Part shown: in pieces, positions 1 through 7,633 of the stretch
How positions within the stretch are numbered: the first letter of the stretch is position 1
How the letters are laid out: each line of letters opens with the position of its first letter
Source: Desulfobacteraceae bacterium
Lineage (GTDB): Bacteria > Desulfobacterota > DSM-4660 > Desulfatiglandales > Desulfatiglandaceae
NCBI GenBank assembly: GCA_030611815.1
Contig: JAUWPC010000122.1
Span: 1-9,501 of the forward strand
DNA length: 9,501 nucleotides
Direction: 5' to 3'
The notes under the pieces: generated by a model
What the model saw: only the letters and a program-made list of their open reading frames with translations
Database searches by the model: none
What the model was told of the DNA's origin: nothing
Made by a program: the position numbers and the translations under genes

Positions 1-4
1 CTAG
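1..4. repeat. Left copy of CTAG target-site duplication
   Basis: The window opens with CTAG directly outside the left terminal repeat of the insertion sequence. The same four bases sit directly outside the right terminal repeat at 2178-2181. A 4-bp duplication of a palindromic target is the simplest reading. Because these bases are at the window edge, continuity with the interrupted SNF2 gene to the left cannot be seen, and CTAG being its own reverse complement weakens the evidence a little. Confidence 0.65.
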
Positions 5-20
5 GAGCTTGTCCGACAAT
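5..20 (+). repeat. Left terminal inverted repeat of the IS
   Basis: GAGCTTGTCCGACAAT, read inward from the left end. It matches GAGGCTGTCCGAGAAT, the inward reading of the right end, at 13 of 16 positions (differences at positions 4, 5 and 13). A further AT-rich block of the form CG(G)AAAAAATT follows about 10-25 bases further in on both ends, suggesting the transposase-binding region extends beyond the first 16 bases. Confidence 0.75.
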
Positions 21-264
21 GCGTAGTTACGAAAAAATTGGCCATTAAAAATTGATGATTTCGTTGAAAATCAATATTCTGATTCTATCACCACAATATA
101 TGGTATCCAACTAAAGCATATACACTCCATGTTGTATTTAGAAGTTTTGTGGTCGACTTTTCATGAGGCTGTTAAAATTGAGGCCGCATTTCGGGCAAGC
201 GGATTTCCCCCCAAATCAGAAAAAAATGACCCTTGCAGCAGTAATCTTTCTGGAAATGGGGTCT

Positions 265-287
265 CGGTGGCTCCTCTTAGGCCACCG
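265..287 (-). other. Hairpin overlapping the transposase stop codon
   Basis: CGGTGGC (265-271) pairs perfectly with GCCACCG (281-287) around a 9-base loop, and the TAA stop of the transposase (277-279 on the minus strand) lies in the loop. No U-rich run follows on the minus strand, so it is not a standard intrinsic terminator. It may act as a weak terminator, may protect the 3' end of the transposase mRNA, or may be chance. Confidence 0.35.
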
Positions 288-1785
288 TCGGGGCTAATTC
301 CCTTGATTCAAGGCATACCTTTCCACTTACTATGGCTTTTACAATCTTTCTGAAGTTGTGAACCGCGCAAGCTAAGGAAAATTCACCACTTACCTTTTCG
401 CAACCCCGCAAGCTAAAACCTCTAAATCCAGTATTCTTTATCTGACCAAAGACAGGTTCAACAATCTTCTTTCGCTTTTTGTAAATCTCTTTTGAAGATT
501 CTTGCTCCATCTTTTCTCTCATTTTCTGACGTAATGGTTCTTTGTCGTCGCTATGTATGGTACGAGGCTCCCCTTTCTTAGAACTGCAGCACCTGACCAT
601 ATAAGGGCAGAGATCACATTTAGCTTTATGGCCTTGATAAACCTTCTTGCCATCACTTGTCTCTGCCTTTAACTTCAAAGTGTGGCCAGCTGGACAAACA
701 AAACAATCTTTGCCTTCATCATAATTGAAATCAGGTTTCTTAATCTTTCGATTTGAGTCTTCGATGGACCGCTGATCTTTTTTCTCTCCCTTGCCGGTTG
801 CTATATAGACATCAATTTCTTTACCATCAAAGGATTCAAGATTGTTCCCTGACATATAGCCGTTATCAAGGCTCATCTCATCAGGCAGATCACCTGTTGT
901 TTCTTTGATGTCTTCCAGGGCCGGGTCAACTTCCCGTTTATCGTTCGGATTTTGACTTAAATGCTGCCCCACGATTATTTGATTGTCTTCGTCAACACTT
1001 ATCTGGCCATTATATGAATAGTCAAAATTACCATTTTTTCCCATGATCCGAGCTTCTTTGTCTGCAAAACTTATCTGCTTCTTGTCGTCTATTTTCTTGC
1101 CCGGATTGAGCACTTGTTCCCTCTTCTCTAATGCATCTTTGGCTTCTTTGATCTTGGCCAGCCTTTTCTCTTTGATCTTTAGTTCTTCAGGGATCTCATA
1201 TCCGTTCTTATCCTGGAGTTTGTCGTCTTCTTCTTTATCGCATTTAGCCGCCTTTGCTATCAGGTCTTCGATTTCCTCGATCAGTTCTTTTTCCTTGGCC
1301 TTGAGCCGACCGTAACTCATCGCCTTGTGTTTAGAGGTGCTTGCCTTGAATTTCGATCCATCTAAACTTACATGGCCAAGTGATGCCATCCCGGCGGCCA
1401 TCGCCAAAAGGACACTTTGCTTGAAACACTCCTTAAAAAACGCATAGTTGTCTTTTCTGAAGTCACTTAGTACTCTGAAATTAGGGCAGTTACAATGGGA
1501 TATGAACATAAACCCAAGATCTTCATGACATCGCTTCTCTATATCGCGAGAACTGAAAACCCCTTGGCTGTAGGCATATATCAGGATGCCAGTTATCAAC
1601 CTCGGATGAAACGCATTTTGACCGTGAACGCTGAACTGCTCTTCAACGCTTGACGTGTCAAGTTGTTCGAATATATCCTCGTAAACATAGCACTGATGAT
1701 CAGACGGTAGTAAATCAAACACATTGGTTGCAAACAGTGCTCTTTGCTTAAACTCGCTCGGATCTTTCTTGAAAGGAATCTTCAT
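277..1785 (-). CDS. IS1182 family DDE transposase
   Basis: A 502-residue transposase that would cut and paste the surrounding element. From the chosen start: an N-terminal InsH-like region (roughly 20-120); the first catalytic Asp in SLDGSKFKAS (D142); a long Lys/Glu-rich, probably coiled-coil insertion (about 160-230) typical of the IS1182 group; the second Asp in SLDNGY (D307); a cysteine cluster (C361, C364, C390, C393, C399) likely to bind metal; and the catalytic Glu in VEPVFGQIK (E443). All three DDE residues are present and the frame is open, so it is probably functional. The start is the ATG at 1785, 7 bases after a strong AAGGAGAG ribosome-binding site (1793-1800). An in-frame upstream ATG at 1848 has no such site and overlaps the predicted -35 box. 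Family assignment is by recognition of motifs and layout. Confidence 0.93.
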   Translation of the reverse strand: MKIPFKKDPSEFKQRALFATNVFDLLPSDHQCYVYEDIFEQLDTSSVEEQFSVHGQNAFHPRLITGILIYAYSQGVFSSRDIEKRCHEDLGFMFISHCNCPNFRVLSDFRKDNYAFFKECFKQSVLLAMAAGMASLGHVSLDGSKFKASTSKHKAMSYGRLKAKEKELIEEIEDLIAKAAKCDKEEDDKLQDKNGYEIPEELKIKEKRLAKIKEAKDALEKREQVLNPGKKIDDKKQISFADKEARIMGKNGNFDYSYNGQISVDEDNQIIVGQHLSQNPNDKREVDPALEDIKETTGDLPDEMSLDNGYMSGNNLESFDGKEIDVYIATGKGEKKDQRSIEDSNRKIKKPDFNYDEGKDCFVCPAGHTLKLKAETSDGKKVYQGHKAKCDLCPYMVRCCSSKKGEPRTIHSDDKEPLRQKMREKMEQESSKEIYKKRKKIVEPVFGQIKNTGFRGFSLRGCEKVSGEFSLACAVHNFRKIVKAIVSGKVCLESRELAPTVA

Positions 1786-1819
1786 TGTGGTACTCTCCTT
1801 TACTGTTAGCTCGTGAAAA

Positions 1820-1848
1820 GAGATACCACAAAATATGGCGGTTGTCAA
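1820..1848 (-). promoter_or_regulatory. Probable transposase promoter
   Basis: On the minus strand a perfect TTGACA -35 box (1843-1848) is followed after 17 bases by TATCTC (1820-1825), preceded by a TGG extended -10 element. Transcription would begin near 1812-1814, giving a leader of about 27 bases that holds the AAGGAGAG ribosome-binding site. The -10 hexamer matches consensus at only three positions, so strength is uncertain. Confidence 0.45.
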
Positions 1849-1971
1849 TATGAAAAATGCTATATGTTGTTGTTATCATTGGTTATCCACGTCTCGCTAT
1901 CGCTGTATTTTCATTGACTTATGATTTAGAGACAGGATATATTTTGCAATACTTCCAAAAATTGTTCACCG

Positions 1972-2124
1972 GTGCGGTTAGAAAATAGCTACAAGGGGAC
2001 AGAGGGAAACAAATCTCGTTCCCATGCTCCAGCGCGCGAATCACTTAAATGCAATGGCGCAAGTATTTTCATGATAAACTGTTTTCCTCTGAACCTTGTG
2101 AAAAAAATAACTGCCTAACCGCAC
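1972..2124. repeat. 10-bp inverted repeat bounding a 153-bp unit inside the IS
   Basis: GTGCGGTTAG (1972-1981) and CTAACCGCAC (2115-2124) are perfect reverse complements. The sequences outside them also share a gapped resemblance (a TTCC motif followed by an A-run). The unit is non-coding and encloses a second, imperfect palindrome at 2019-2040. It may be a small nested MITE-like or REP-like insertion in the right arm of the insertion sequence, or a duplicated remnant of an IS end. I see no flanking duplication that would settle this. Confidence 0.4.
2019..2040. repeat. Degenerate dispersed palindrome (REP-like)
   Basis: TTCCCATGC and GCGCGCGAA form an imperfect 9-bp stem (two mismatches, one G-T pair) around a TCCA loop, preceded by TCTCG. 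From memory it resembles a palindrome of the form GTTCCCACGCTCC-AGCGTGGGAAC that is dispersed in many bacterial genomes, here with the 3' arm decayed. The preceding GGGGACAGAGGGA is purine-rich and of unknown role. The match is recalled, not searched. Confidence 0.35.
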
Positions 2125-2161
2125 AGATTGAATTTTTTCCGGAAAAATGGGTCGCCAGTCT

Positions 2162-2177
2162 ATTCTCGGACAGCCTC
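2162..2177 (-). repeat. Right terminal inverted repeat of the IS
   Basis: Plus-strand ATTCTCGGACAGCCTC, that is GAGGCTGTCCGAGAAT reading inward on the minus strand. It pairs with the left end at 5-20 (13 of 16 identical). It abuts CTAG at 2178-2181, and the SNF2-type protein homology stops at exactly this point. Confidence 0.75.
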
Positions 2178-2181
2178 CTAG
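2178..2181. repeat. Right copy of CTAG target-site duplication
   Basis: CTAG immediately outside the right terminal repeat, matching bases 1-4. On the minus strand these bases encode the Leu and the first base of the Gly codon at the end of the recognisable SNF2 fragment, so the insertion fell inside a coding sequence. Confidence 0.65.
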
Positions 2182-2427
2182 CCGAACAGCATCCCTCAAA
2201 AGGCGACATGATCGGTAGTCCCCTAATTTGCCAGGATCTGGTGGTGAAAAGGCCGCCGGCGTGACCGTTTCCAGGGGGAGACAGATGCCCGTTACTTCAT
2301 CATCCAGGCCGCCCAGGGGCCGAATGAGCAGGACATTATCATGGGACTCGGGGAGCACAACCCATTCTCTGCCCCTTGCATTAACAAGCGATCCAACCGA
2401 AAATGCGGTGCTTACTAAAGACGACAA
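2178..2427 (-). pseudogene. SNF2-type helicase (DrmD-like), 5' fragment cut by the IS
   Basis: The first ~83 codons of a gene in a different frame from its upstream neighbour. The translation contains FSVGSLVNARGREWVVLP, LIRPLGGLDDEVTGI and DYRSCRLLRDAVRLG, which I recognise as the N-terminal signature of large SNF2-family helicases encoded beside DUF1998 helicases in DISARM-like loci (DrmD-like). In intact relatives a ...FRS...GPFRS segment and then the SNF2 ATPase motifs follow; here the frame runs into the insertion sequence after LG and ends at 2041 after about 45 unrelated residues. All ATPase motifs are therefore missing. The start is probably TTG at 2427, 4 bases after the stop of the upstream helicase, with AAAGGA (2435-2440) 7 bases upstream; no ATG or GTG fits. 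The tight spacing implies translational coupling. The 3' part should lie left of base 1, outside the window. Recognition is from memory of family sequences. Confidence 0.72.
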
Positions 2428-2431
2428 ACTT

Positions 2432-5400
2432 TTATCCTTTCTTGAGGCCGAACAGGTTGGGGAATGTAGAGACAACCTTTTGCCAGTCATCCTGATGGCT
2501 GAAGCGGATGACGGAATACCCCAGATCTTCCAGACAGTCGGATTGGGCCTGATCGCGGTCCTGACGATCCGGGAATTCATGGACAGGACCGTCCACATAG
2601 ACCAGGGTGTAGGCCTCTTCATAAATGAAGTCAGGCCTGGTTTTGCAGGACTCCATGAAAACCTGGGCCTTGGTGGGGAGATGGAGGTCCTGATCATCAA
2701 GAAACCGGAGCCACTTTTTTTCCAGTTCTGAACCGGCCTGGTTCATAAGCCTTCTCAGATGCTCAGCCCTCGGAAGACCCACAGGGGATGCAGATACCCT
2801 TGCATCCTTGAGTTTCATCAGAAATTCGTGAATGGCCTGACGATCCAGAAGAGAGTGGTCCCGCTGGTTCCCATAGCTCATCATGCAGTCGTAGCAGGCG
2901 GCCTCGCAGTCTTCCACTGCCCCGGTTGCCCGGCGCTTGTCTTCCCCCGTGTCCGGGTCAAAATGGCAGATCTCCAAGGCTGCCCCAATGATGTCTGGGA
3001 AGCCTTTCTGATCGTTGATCAGTTGGCGCAGCACACCGGCCCCGCCTTCTGATGCCTCGTAGAAGAGGATAGCCTTCCGCGCGTCGCGATCCGGCAATGG
3101 TTCTGCGGCTAATTCATTGTCCTCTAATTGGTAGCACGTCTGAATGGCTTGTTTCAGTGCGGCTTGCAGGCTGGCCATTTGCGTTTCATCAAGAGGGACA
3201 GCAGGCTGAAAAAAAAGACAGTTTTTCCGATCCTCAACATAGGGGACGACCCGTTCGACCCTCGCACTCATGGGATCTCCTTCGGATTCCTCTTCTGTCT
3301 GCTCGTTCCGGGACCAGTATCCCCGTTCAGTGTCGAGCATGAACCCATGTTTATCCTTCTCCTTTCGACGAGTCCATCCTAAGTTGATCCGCCAGATGGT
3401 GGCAGCGTGGCCATAGGTGAGGGTTCCCAACTCTTCACCCTTGTGGCTCATGACCGAGGCTGTCCGGAAAGATGGTTTTCCGCCATGCACGGCAAACCGC
3501 ACGCCGGTCTTGATCTCATACCCCATCCTGAGCCTTTCTTCCTCATCGCAGTTGATCCGGTCCCTCCGTCTTGTGGAGACGTTCTGGAGCCGAAAGAGCT
3601 GTCGCAACGGGGGATCGAGCGGGGCACCGCAATGCTCGCACAGATCAGCGCCGCCGCCGTTCGGCGTCGGATGAAGATACCCGCATCTGGGGCAGAGTTT
3701 TGCCAGGGTTGTAAGCACATTGTCGTCCTGTGTACTGTCCGCTACCGGCATGATGACCTTGTTGATGATGTAACGGGATCCCTCATGGTAGAGGATGCTT
3801 CTGGGGCCGAACTCGGAGATGGCTAAAAAGCGGGGCCGGGAGAGGAAATTATCCCTGCTTTTCCTTCGGGCGCCTCTACCCGGCACATAGGCCGACAGGG
3901 GCAGTCTGGGAAAATTGTATCCGGGCAGGAACCCTTCACTGGCAAAATAGCGGTAGCTGTAGAAATCAGACCGGATGACGCTGGAGGATTCCAGGAGGAG
4001 CTGTATCTGGGCCTCTGCTTCTGCCCGAAGGCGCTTAGCCAGGTTTCTGTCCTGGACTTTTCTAGAGAAATCGTTTGCAATCTTGTGCTGAACATCCCTC
4101 TGGTTCATGGCCGCGCGGTAGAGGGATCGCCATCGGTCACAGGCATTCTCAAAACTGAGGATGACCTTGTTGAGGACATCTTCCACCCAGCCCTGGGCAT
4201 ACCAGTCAGCACTTTCAAGGTCCTTTTCAATGGATGCAAGCACAGCCTGAGCGTTAACCAAGGCTTTCTTTCTCGCGGTATGGCTTTGAAGAGCCTCCAG
4301 GACCGAGGGCTGAAGCGCCAGCGTTGGATTGTCCCCGCCTACATCTACAATATCTCTAAGCGATGTCCCTAAGGACTGGCCGGTACAGGCAAGCCAAATA
4401 GAGTGAACATGGGCTTGTACCAGGTCCTCGTTTGAAAGGTCGAGATTGGGCGGAGAGACCGCACCGGAAACCATCAATTCCGGATGTTTAAAGAAATACT
4501 GGTCATGGGGGCTGCCGGTGGAGCAGTAGGAAAAGACCAGCGCCGGCTGACCGCTTCGTCCTGCCCGACCGCTTCTCTGGGCATAGTTGGCGGGGGTCGG
4601 CGGAATGTTCCGCATATTGACCACATTCAATGTAGCGATATCGATCCCAAGTTCCATAGTGGGTGAGCAGTAGAGAATAGGAAGATGGCCTTCGCGAAAT
4701 TTGTCCTCCCTTTCTTTTCTGTCTTCGTAAGAGACCTGGGCCGTGTGCTCTCTCGCCTCTATGCCCTTTCCCTCGATCGCGATATCCCTGTAATAGGATA
4801 TAAAGAAGGGATTGGCACGTCCCTCAAATTCCGGCATCACCGTCACCCTCAGGGGGTCATGAAAAGGGGTCGTGCCGTCCCCGGCAAACCAGCGAAGGGC
4901 TGCGCCGGGGATTTGATAACCGGGGACATCATCCGGCTCTTTTGGCTCCATCATCCGGTCCAGGAGACCTGCAATCCTCAATAATTCCAAGAGCTGCTGT
5001 ATCAACTCCAGGGTCATGTCAAGGGTCATTTTCTGGCCGTGGTCAGGAAAAGTCGAGGGTCTTCGCAGGTATTGTCCGAAAAGCCCTCTGGGGGATAAGA
5101 AGACATGCCCGCCATAGTCGGTTCGCCGGCTGGGCCGTGGAAACAAAATGGCGGAAGTCACGAGAGTTTCGTTTTCGTCGATGGCCCAGGGGGCGCCGAG
5201 GCGTTGGTTGGACTGGAGTCTCATTTGCTCCTGATACTGGGGGCTCAGGTAGTCCACCTTGATTGCCAGGGATCGACGCATGTAGTCGAGAAGGACCTTG
5301 CAGACGGTGTAACGTGTCTCTGGGGTAGCTGATACAAGTGCCGGGTGACGCTTCTGCCACTCCTGATCGTCTTCGCAAAGCTCCTTGAGGAAGGCATATC

Positions 5401-7633
5401 CAATTTTCAAGAGACCGCATTGCTCAAGATTGGGGGCCGTTACGCGCCAGCCCCGCCTGAGATCATAATAAAGCCGATAGCCAAGCATATTCCGGAGGGC
5501 CTTGTCTGTTTCCTCTTTCACACCGTACCTGGGTTTGACGCTCGGGTCCTGGGCGTACAGTTTCCACGGCAGATTCAATGCATCAAATACGCGAAGGGTG
5601 AGAACATCATGGGAAAGCCCGTCTGACCCGGCCTTCTCTGCTGCTTTGAACAATGCTGATCGAAGGAGGCCGATTTCGATAAAATCATTGAAATGCCCTG
5701 CCTGCAGGGAGGCGTCCTGGCGGTTATCCGTAAAGCTGAGGAGTTTCCTGGCCTCGGGTTTAAGCGTTTCTTCCTTATGGAGATGTCTGACGGCAGCAAG
5801 GCTCAAAATGGTTGTGGCCGTGCTTCTACCCTCTGTCCCGAGGGAAGCCAGCTTTCCGATATCAGACAACTGCCTTGCGCCATAAGCCACCCCGCAATTC
5901 AGACAGATGCGAAACGGGGCTTTAAGATAGGTGTAGACTTCACCCTCATCCGCGCCTTTCCCGTTTGGCCATAGACGAATTCGCTGGGGAAGATACTTGC
6001 GATAATGCTTCTTCAATCGAAGATTCCCTTTGAATTCTTCTAACCAATCGTCGGGGACACGCTCGATGATCTCCTCCGGATTTTCAGACCAGGGTTTTGC
6101 AGGGTTTGAATATAGGAAGCCTGCCTCGCTTTCGTCATCGTTAAACCGGTCCCCCAAGTCCCTGGGCTCAAAAATCTTTTGATTGCTCTTAGGGTCTTGG
6201 AATACTCGGACGCTGTAGTATTCCTGCCCGCATTCCCGGCAAAAGACGATAGGTAAAAGAACACGTTCCCTGTCGCCCGGCACATACTGCTGACCATGCA
6301 CTGTGATATGTCGAGATTCGATCGGGTCCAGTGAGGCGTAGACATTATCACCCCTGCTGATAAACTGATGGAGCCGGAAGGCAAAAACAGGAAATCGTGT
6401 GTCAGGATCCAGACATTGGTATCCGGCCATGAGGCCTTCCTGAATTGCGGCGACGCACCGCTCTGCCGGAACCTGGGTTACCTCACTGAGCCTTGCCGCG
6501 GCTCCGTTTTCACCGGTGACATTGATGGGTGTTGTTCGGACCAACCGATGGAACTCTTTTTCGGAGGTCACGCCAAAGGTATTCTCGATCCAGATGGAAA
6601 GGGGGTCTTGAATGAAGTCTTCGTAGTTTTGTGGTGGTTGCTGTGCCGGGTCACCCACTCGATCTTTAAGCCGTTTTATGAAGTGAGGGTCATTCAGATC
6701 CATTTCCCAAGTCGCCCTTCGGAGGGTTTCTCCGATGACCATTTCAGGAAGAACAGGACTTCCGAAAAGTCTGGTAGCCACATCCGAGATTTCTTTTCTC
6801 TGTTCTTCGTAGGACCCCGGGCCTGCGAGTGTCGCAGACGTACCGATACATTGAAGGTCTACGGCTTGGCAGGCGTTCCTGAGACGGCGCGTAAGTAAGG
6901 CCACATCTGCACCTTGCCGTCCGCGGTAGGTGTGGAGTTCATCGAGAACCAGGAATCTGAGTCCACGCGCCGCTTCTATCATGTTCTTTTCGCTGGGCCT
7001 GGTGAGAATGAGTTCCAGCATAACATAGTTGGTAAGGATGATGTCCGGAGGATTCGCGATGATTTCTTGTCGTTCTTCATCCCTTTCCTGGCCGGTGTAG
7101 CGAGCGAAGCGCACCGGCTCATGGTCTTTCGGATATCCGTAGCAAAGAAATTTCTCCAGTTCACCATACTGGCTATTACAGAGTGCGTTCATTGGATAAA
7201 CAATGATGGCTTGAACGCCTTTCCCCGAACCGATATTGAGAACGTGATCAACGATAGGAATGATATAGGCCAGGCTTTTCCCTGAACCAGTACCGGTGGT
7301 CAGGACATAGTTCTTGTTTGTTTTTGCGGCTCTTATGGCGTCGGTCTGATGGCGATGAAGTCTAAGCGGGTTTCCGTTGTCGTCCTTATCTTTTTTGATG
7401 CGAAAGATCCGAGAGCATTCCTCGTGCAGGATTCCCTGATCGACGAGCTCTTCGATCCATTCCCCAGCCTCAAACGCTGGATTCATCTGGATGAGGGGGT
7501 CTGGCCACAGAAAACCCTTGGTCAGATTATCATCCACGTATTCTCGAACCCGTGCATCCTTGATATTGATGAAACTCTGAATGTAATCGGAGTAATCGTG
7601 TATCAGCCTGTTTCGCAATCCAAAGACATCCAT
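2432..7633 (-). CDS. DEAD/DEAH helicase-DUF1998 fusion with C-terminal nuclease-like domain (DISARM/Druantia-type)
   Basis: A 1733-residue, probably cytosolic nucleic-acid helicase, likely the motor of an anti-phage system. Domains: a conserved N-terminal segment; RecA-like domain 1 with LHRHQ (92-96), Walker A TGTGSGKS (113-120), YPMNAL (146-151), TNYVMLE (201-207), DELHTYRGRQ (231-240) and GTSAT (264-268); cysteine pairs CRECG (465-469) and CLNCG (577-581); SFTDNRQDAS (633-642); RecA-like domain 2 with SPTMELGIDIA (990-1000) and QRSGRAGRSG (1019-1028); a helical linker (about 1110-1220); a zinc-finger-like CPRCG...CEHCG (1314-1336); a DUF1998 core, FYEASEGGAGVLRQL (1524-1538) and C1576/C1580/C1583 before MMSYGNQRDHSLLDR; and finally a Vsr/DUF559-like fold (about 1632-1733) with SELEKKWLRF, PDF (1667-1669), VYVDGPVH (1678-1685) and GYSVIRF (1705-1711). 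DISARM usually splits helicase (DrmA) and DUF1998 (DrmB) into two proteins; DruE of Druantia is also a large DUF1998 helicase, so the system name is inference. The ATG at 7633 follows GAGGAT at 7639-7644. All helicase motifs look intact. Confidence 0.9.
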   Translation of the reverse strand: MDVFGLRNRLIHDYSDYIQSFINIKDARVREYVDDNLTKGFLWPDPLIQMNPAFEAGEWIEELVDQGILHEECSRIFRIKKDKDDNGNPLRLHRHQTDAIRAAKTNKNYVLTTGTGSGKSLAYIIPIVDHVLNIGSGKGVQAIIVYPMNALCNSQYGELEKFLCYGYPKDHEPVRFARYTGQERDEERQEIIANPPDIILTNYVMLELILTRPSEKNMIEAARGLRFLVLDELHTYRGRQGADVALLTRRLRNACQAVDLQCIGTSATLAGPGSYEEQRKEISDVATRLFGSPVLPEMVIGETLRRATWEMDLNDPHFIKRLKDRVGDPAQQPPQNYEDFIQDPLSIWIENTFGVTSEKEFHRLVRTTPINVTGENGAAARLSEVTQVPAERCVAAIQEGLMAGYQCLDPDTRFPVFAFRLHQFISRGDNVYASLDPIESRHITVHGQQYVPGDRERVLLPIVFCRECGQEYYSVRVFQDPKSNQKIFEPRDLGDRFNDDESEAGFLYSNPAKPWSENPEEIIERVPDDWLEEFKGNLRLKKHYRKYLPQRIRLWPNGKGADEGEVYTYLKAPFRICLNCGVAYGARQLSDIGKLASLGTEGRSTATTILSLAAVRHLHKEETLKPEARKLLSFTDNRQDASLQAGHFNDFIEIGLLRSALFKAAEKAGSDGLSHDVLTLRVFDALNLPWKLYAQDPSVKPRYGVKEETDKALRNMLGYRLYYDLRRGWRVTAPNLEQCGLLKIGYAFLKELCEDDQEWQKRHPALVSATPETRYTVCKVLLDYMRRSLAIKVDYLSPQYQEQMRLQSNQRLGAPWAIDENETLVTSAILFPRPSRRTDYGGHVFLSPRGLFGQYLRRPSTFPDHGQKMTLDMTLELIQQLLELLRIAGLLDRMMEPKEPDDVPGYQIPGAALRWFAGDGTTPFHDPLRVTVMPEFEGRANPFFISYYRDIAIEGKGIEAREHTAQVSYEDRKEREDKFREGHLPILYCSPTMELGIDIATLNVVNMRNIPPTPANYAQRSGRAGRSGQPALVFSYCSTGSPHDQYFFKHPELMVSGAVSPPNLDLSNEDLVQAHVHSIWLACTGQSLGTSLRDIVDVGGDNPTLALQPSVLEALQSHTARKKALVNAQAVLASIEKDLESADWYAQGWVEDVLNKVILSFENACDRWRSLYRAAMNQRDVQHKIANDFSRKVQDRNLAKRLRAEAEAQIQLLLESSSVIRSDFYSYRYFASEGFLPGYNFPRLPLSAYVPGRGARRKSRDNFLSRPRFLAISEFGPRSILYHEGSRYIINKVIMPVADSTQDDNVLTTLAKLCPRCGYLHPTPNGGGADLCEHCGAPLDPPLRQLFRLQNVSTRRRDRINCDEEERLRMGYEIKTGVRFAVHGGKPSFRTASVMSHKGEELGTLTYGHAATIWRINLGWTRRKEKDKHGFMLDTERGYWSRNEQTEEESEGDPMSARVERVVPYVEDRKNCLFFQPAVPLDETQMASLQAALKQAIQTCYQLEDNELAAEPLPDRDARKAILFYEASEGGAGVLRQLINDQKGFPDIIGAALEICHFDPDTGEDKRRATGAVEDCEAACYDCMMSYGNQRDHSLLDRQAIHEFLMKLKDARVSASPVGLPRAEHLRRLMNQAGSELEKKWLRFLDDQDLHLPTKAQVFMESCKTRPDFIYEEAYTLVYVDGPVHEFPDRQDRDQAQSDCLEDLGYSVIRFSHQDDWQKVVSTFPNLFGLKKG

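Larger units (their letters stand above)
5..2177 (-). mobile_element. IS1182-type insertion sequence, about 2.17 kb
   Basis: A complete-looking insertion sequence bounded by imperfect terminal inverted repeats (5-20 and 2162-2177, 13 of 16 bases identical) and flanked by CTAG on both sides. It carries one long gene, a DDE transposase on the minus strand. About 270 bases lie between the transposase stop and the left end, and about 390 between its start and the right end; neither stretch holds a gene I can support. The right part contains a short inverted-repeat unit (1972-2124) that may be a nested insertion and would explain the rather large size. The right boundary is independently supported: SNF2-type coding sequence reads up to the CTAG at 2181 and loses its family resemblance inside the element. 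The transposase gene is intact, so the element may be active. Confidence 0.85.

Noticed and set aside
265..287. Rho-independent terminator for the transposase gene.
   Set aside because: The stem is good, but no U-tract follows on the minus strand and the stop codon sits in the loop; kept only as a hairpin.
129..353. Short plus-strand frame in the left arm of the IS.
   Set aside because: It overlaps the transposase 3' end in antisense and lacks a ribosome-binding site and recognisable motifs.
1786..1848. Longer transposase start adding 21 residues.
   Set aside because: No ribosome-binding site, and it overlaps the predicted TTGACA box; the ATG at 1785 follows AAGGAGAG at ideal distance.
2428..2700. 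Upstream extension of the SNF2 frame (about 91 residues) overlapping the helicase gene.
   Set aside because: The residues are low-complexity shadow translation of the helicase C-terminus in another frame; family-like sequence begins only after the TTG at 2427, which has its own ribosome-binding site.
3407..3826. Plus-strand open frames opposite the helicase gene (this one, 6368-6898 and similar).
   Set aside because: They are antisense to conserved helicase codons, carry no domains, and are explained by GC-rich codon use of the real gene.
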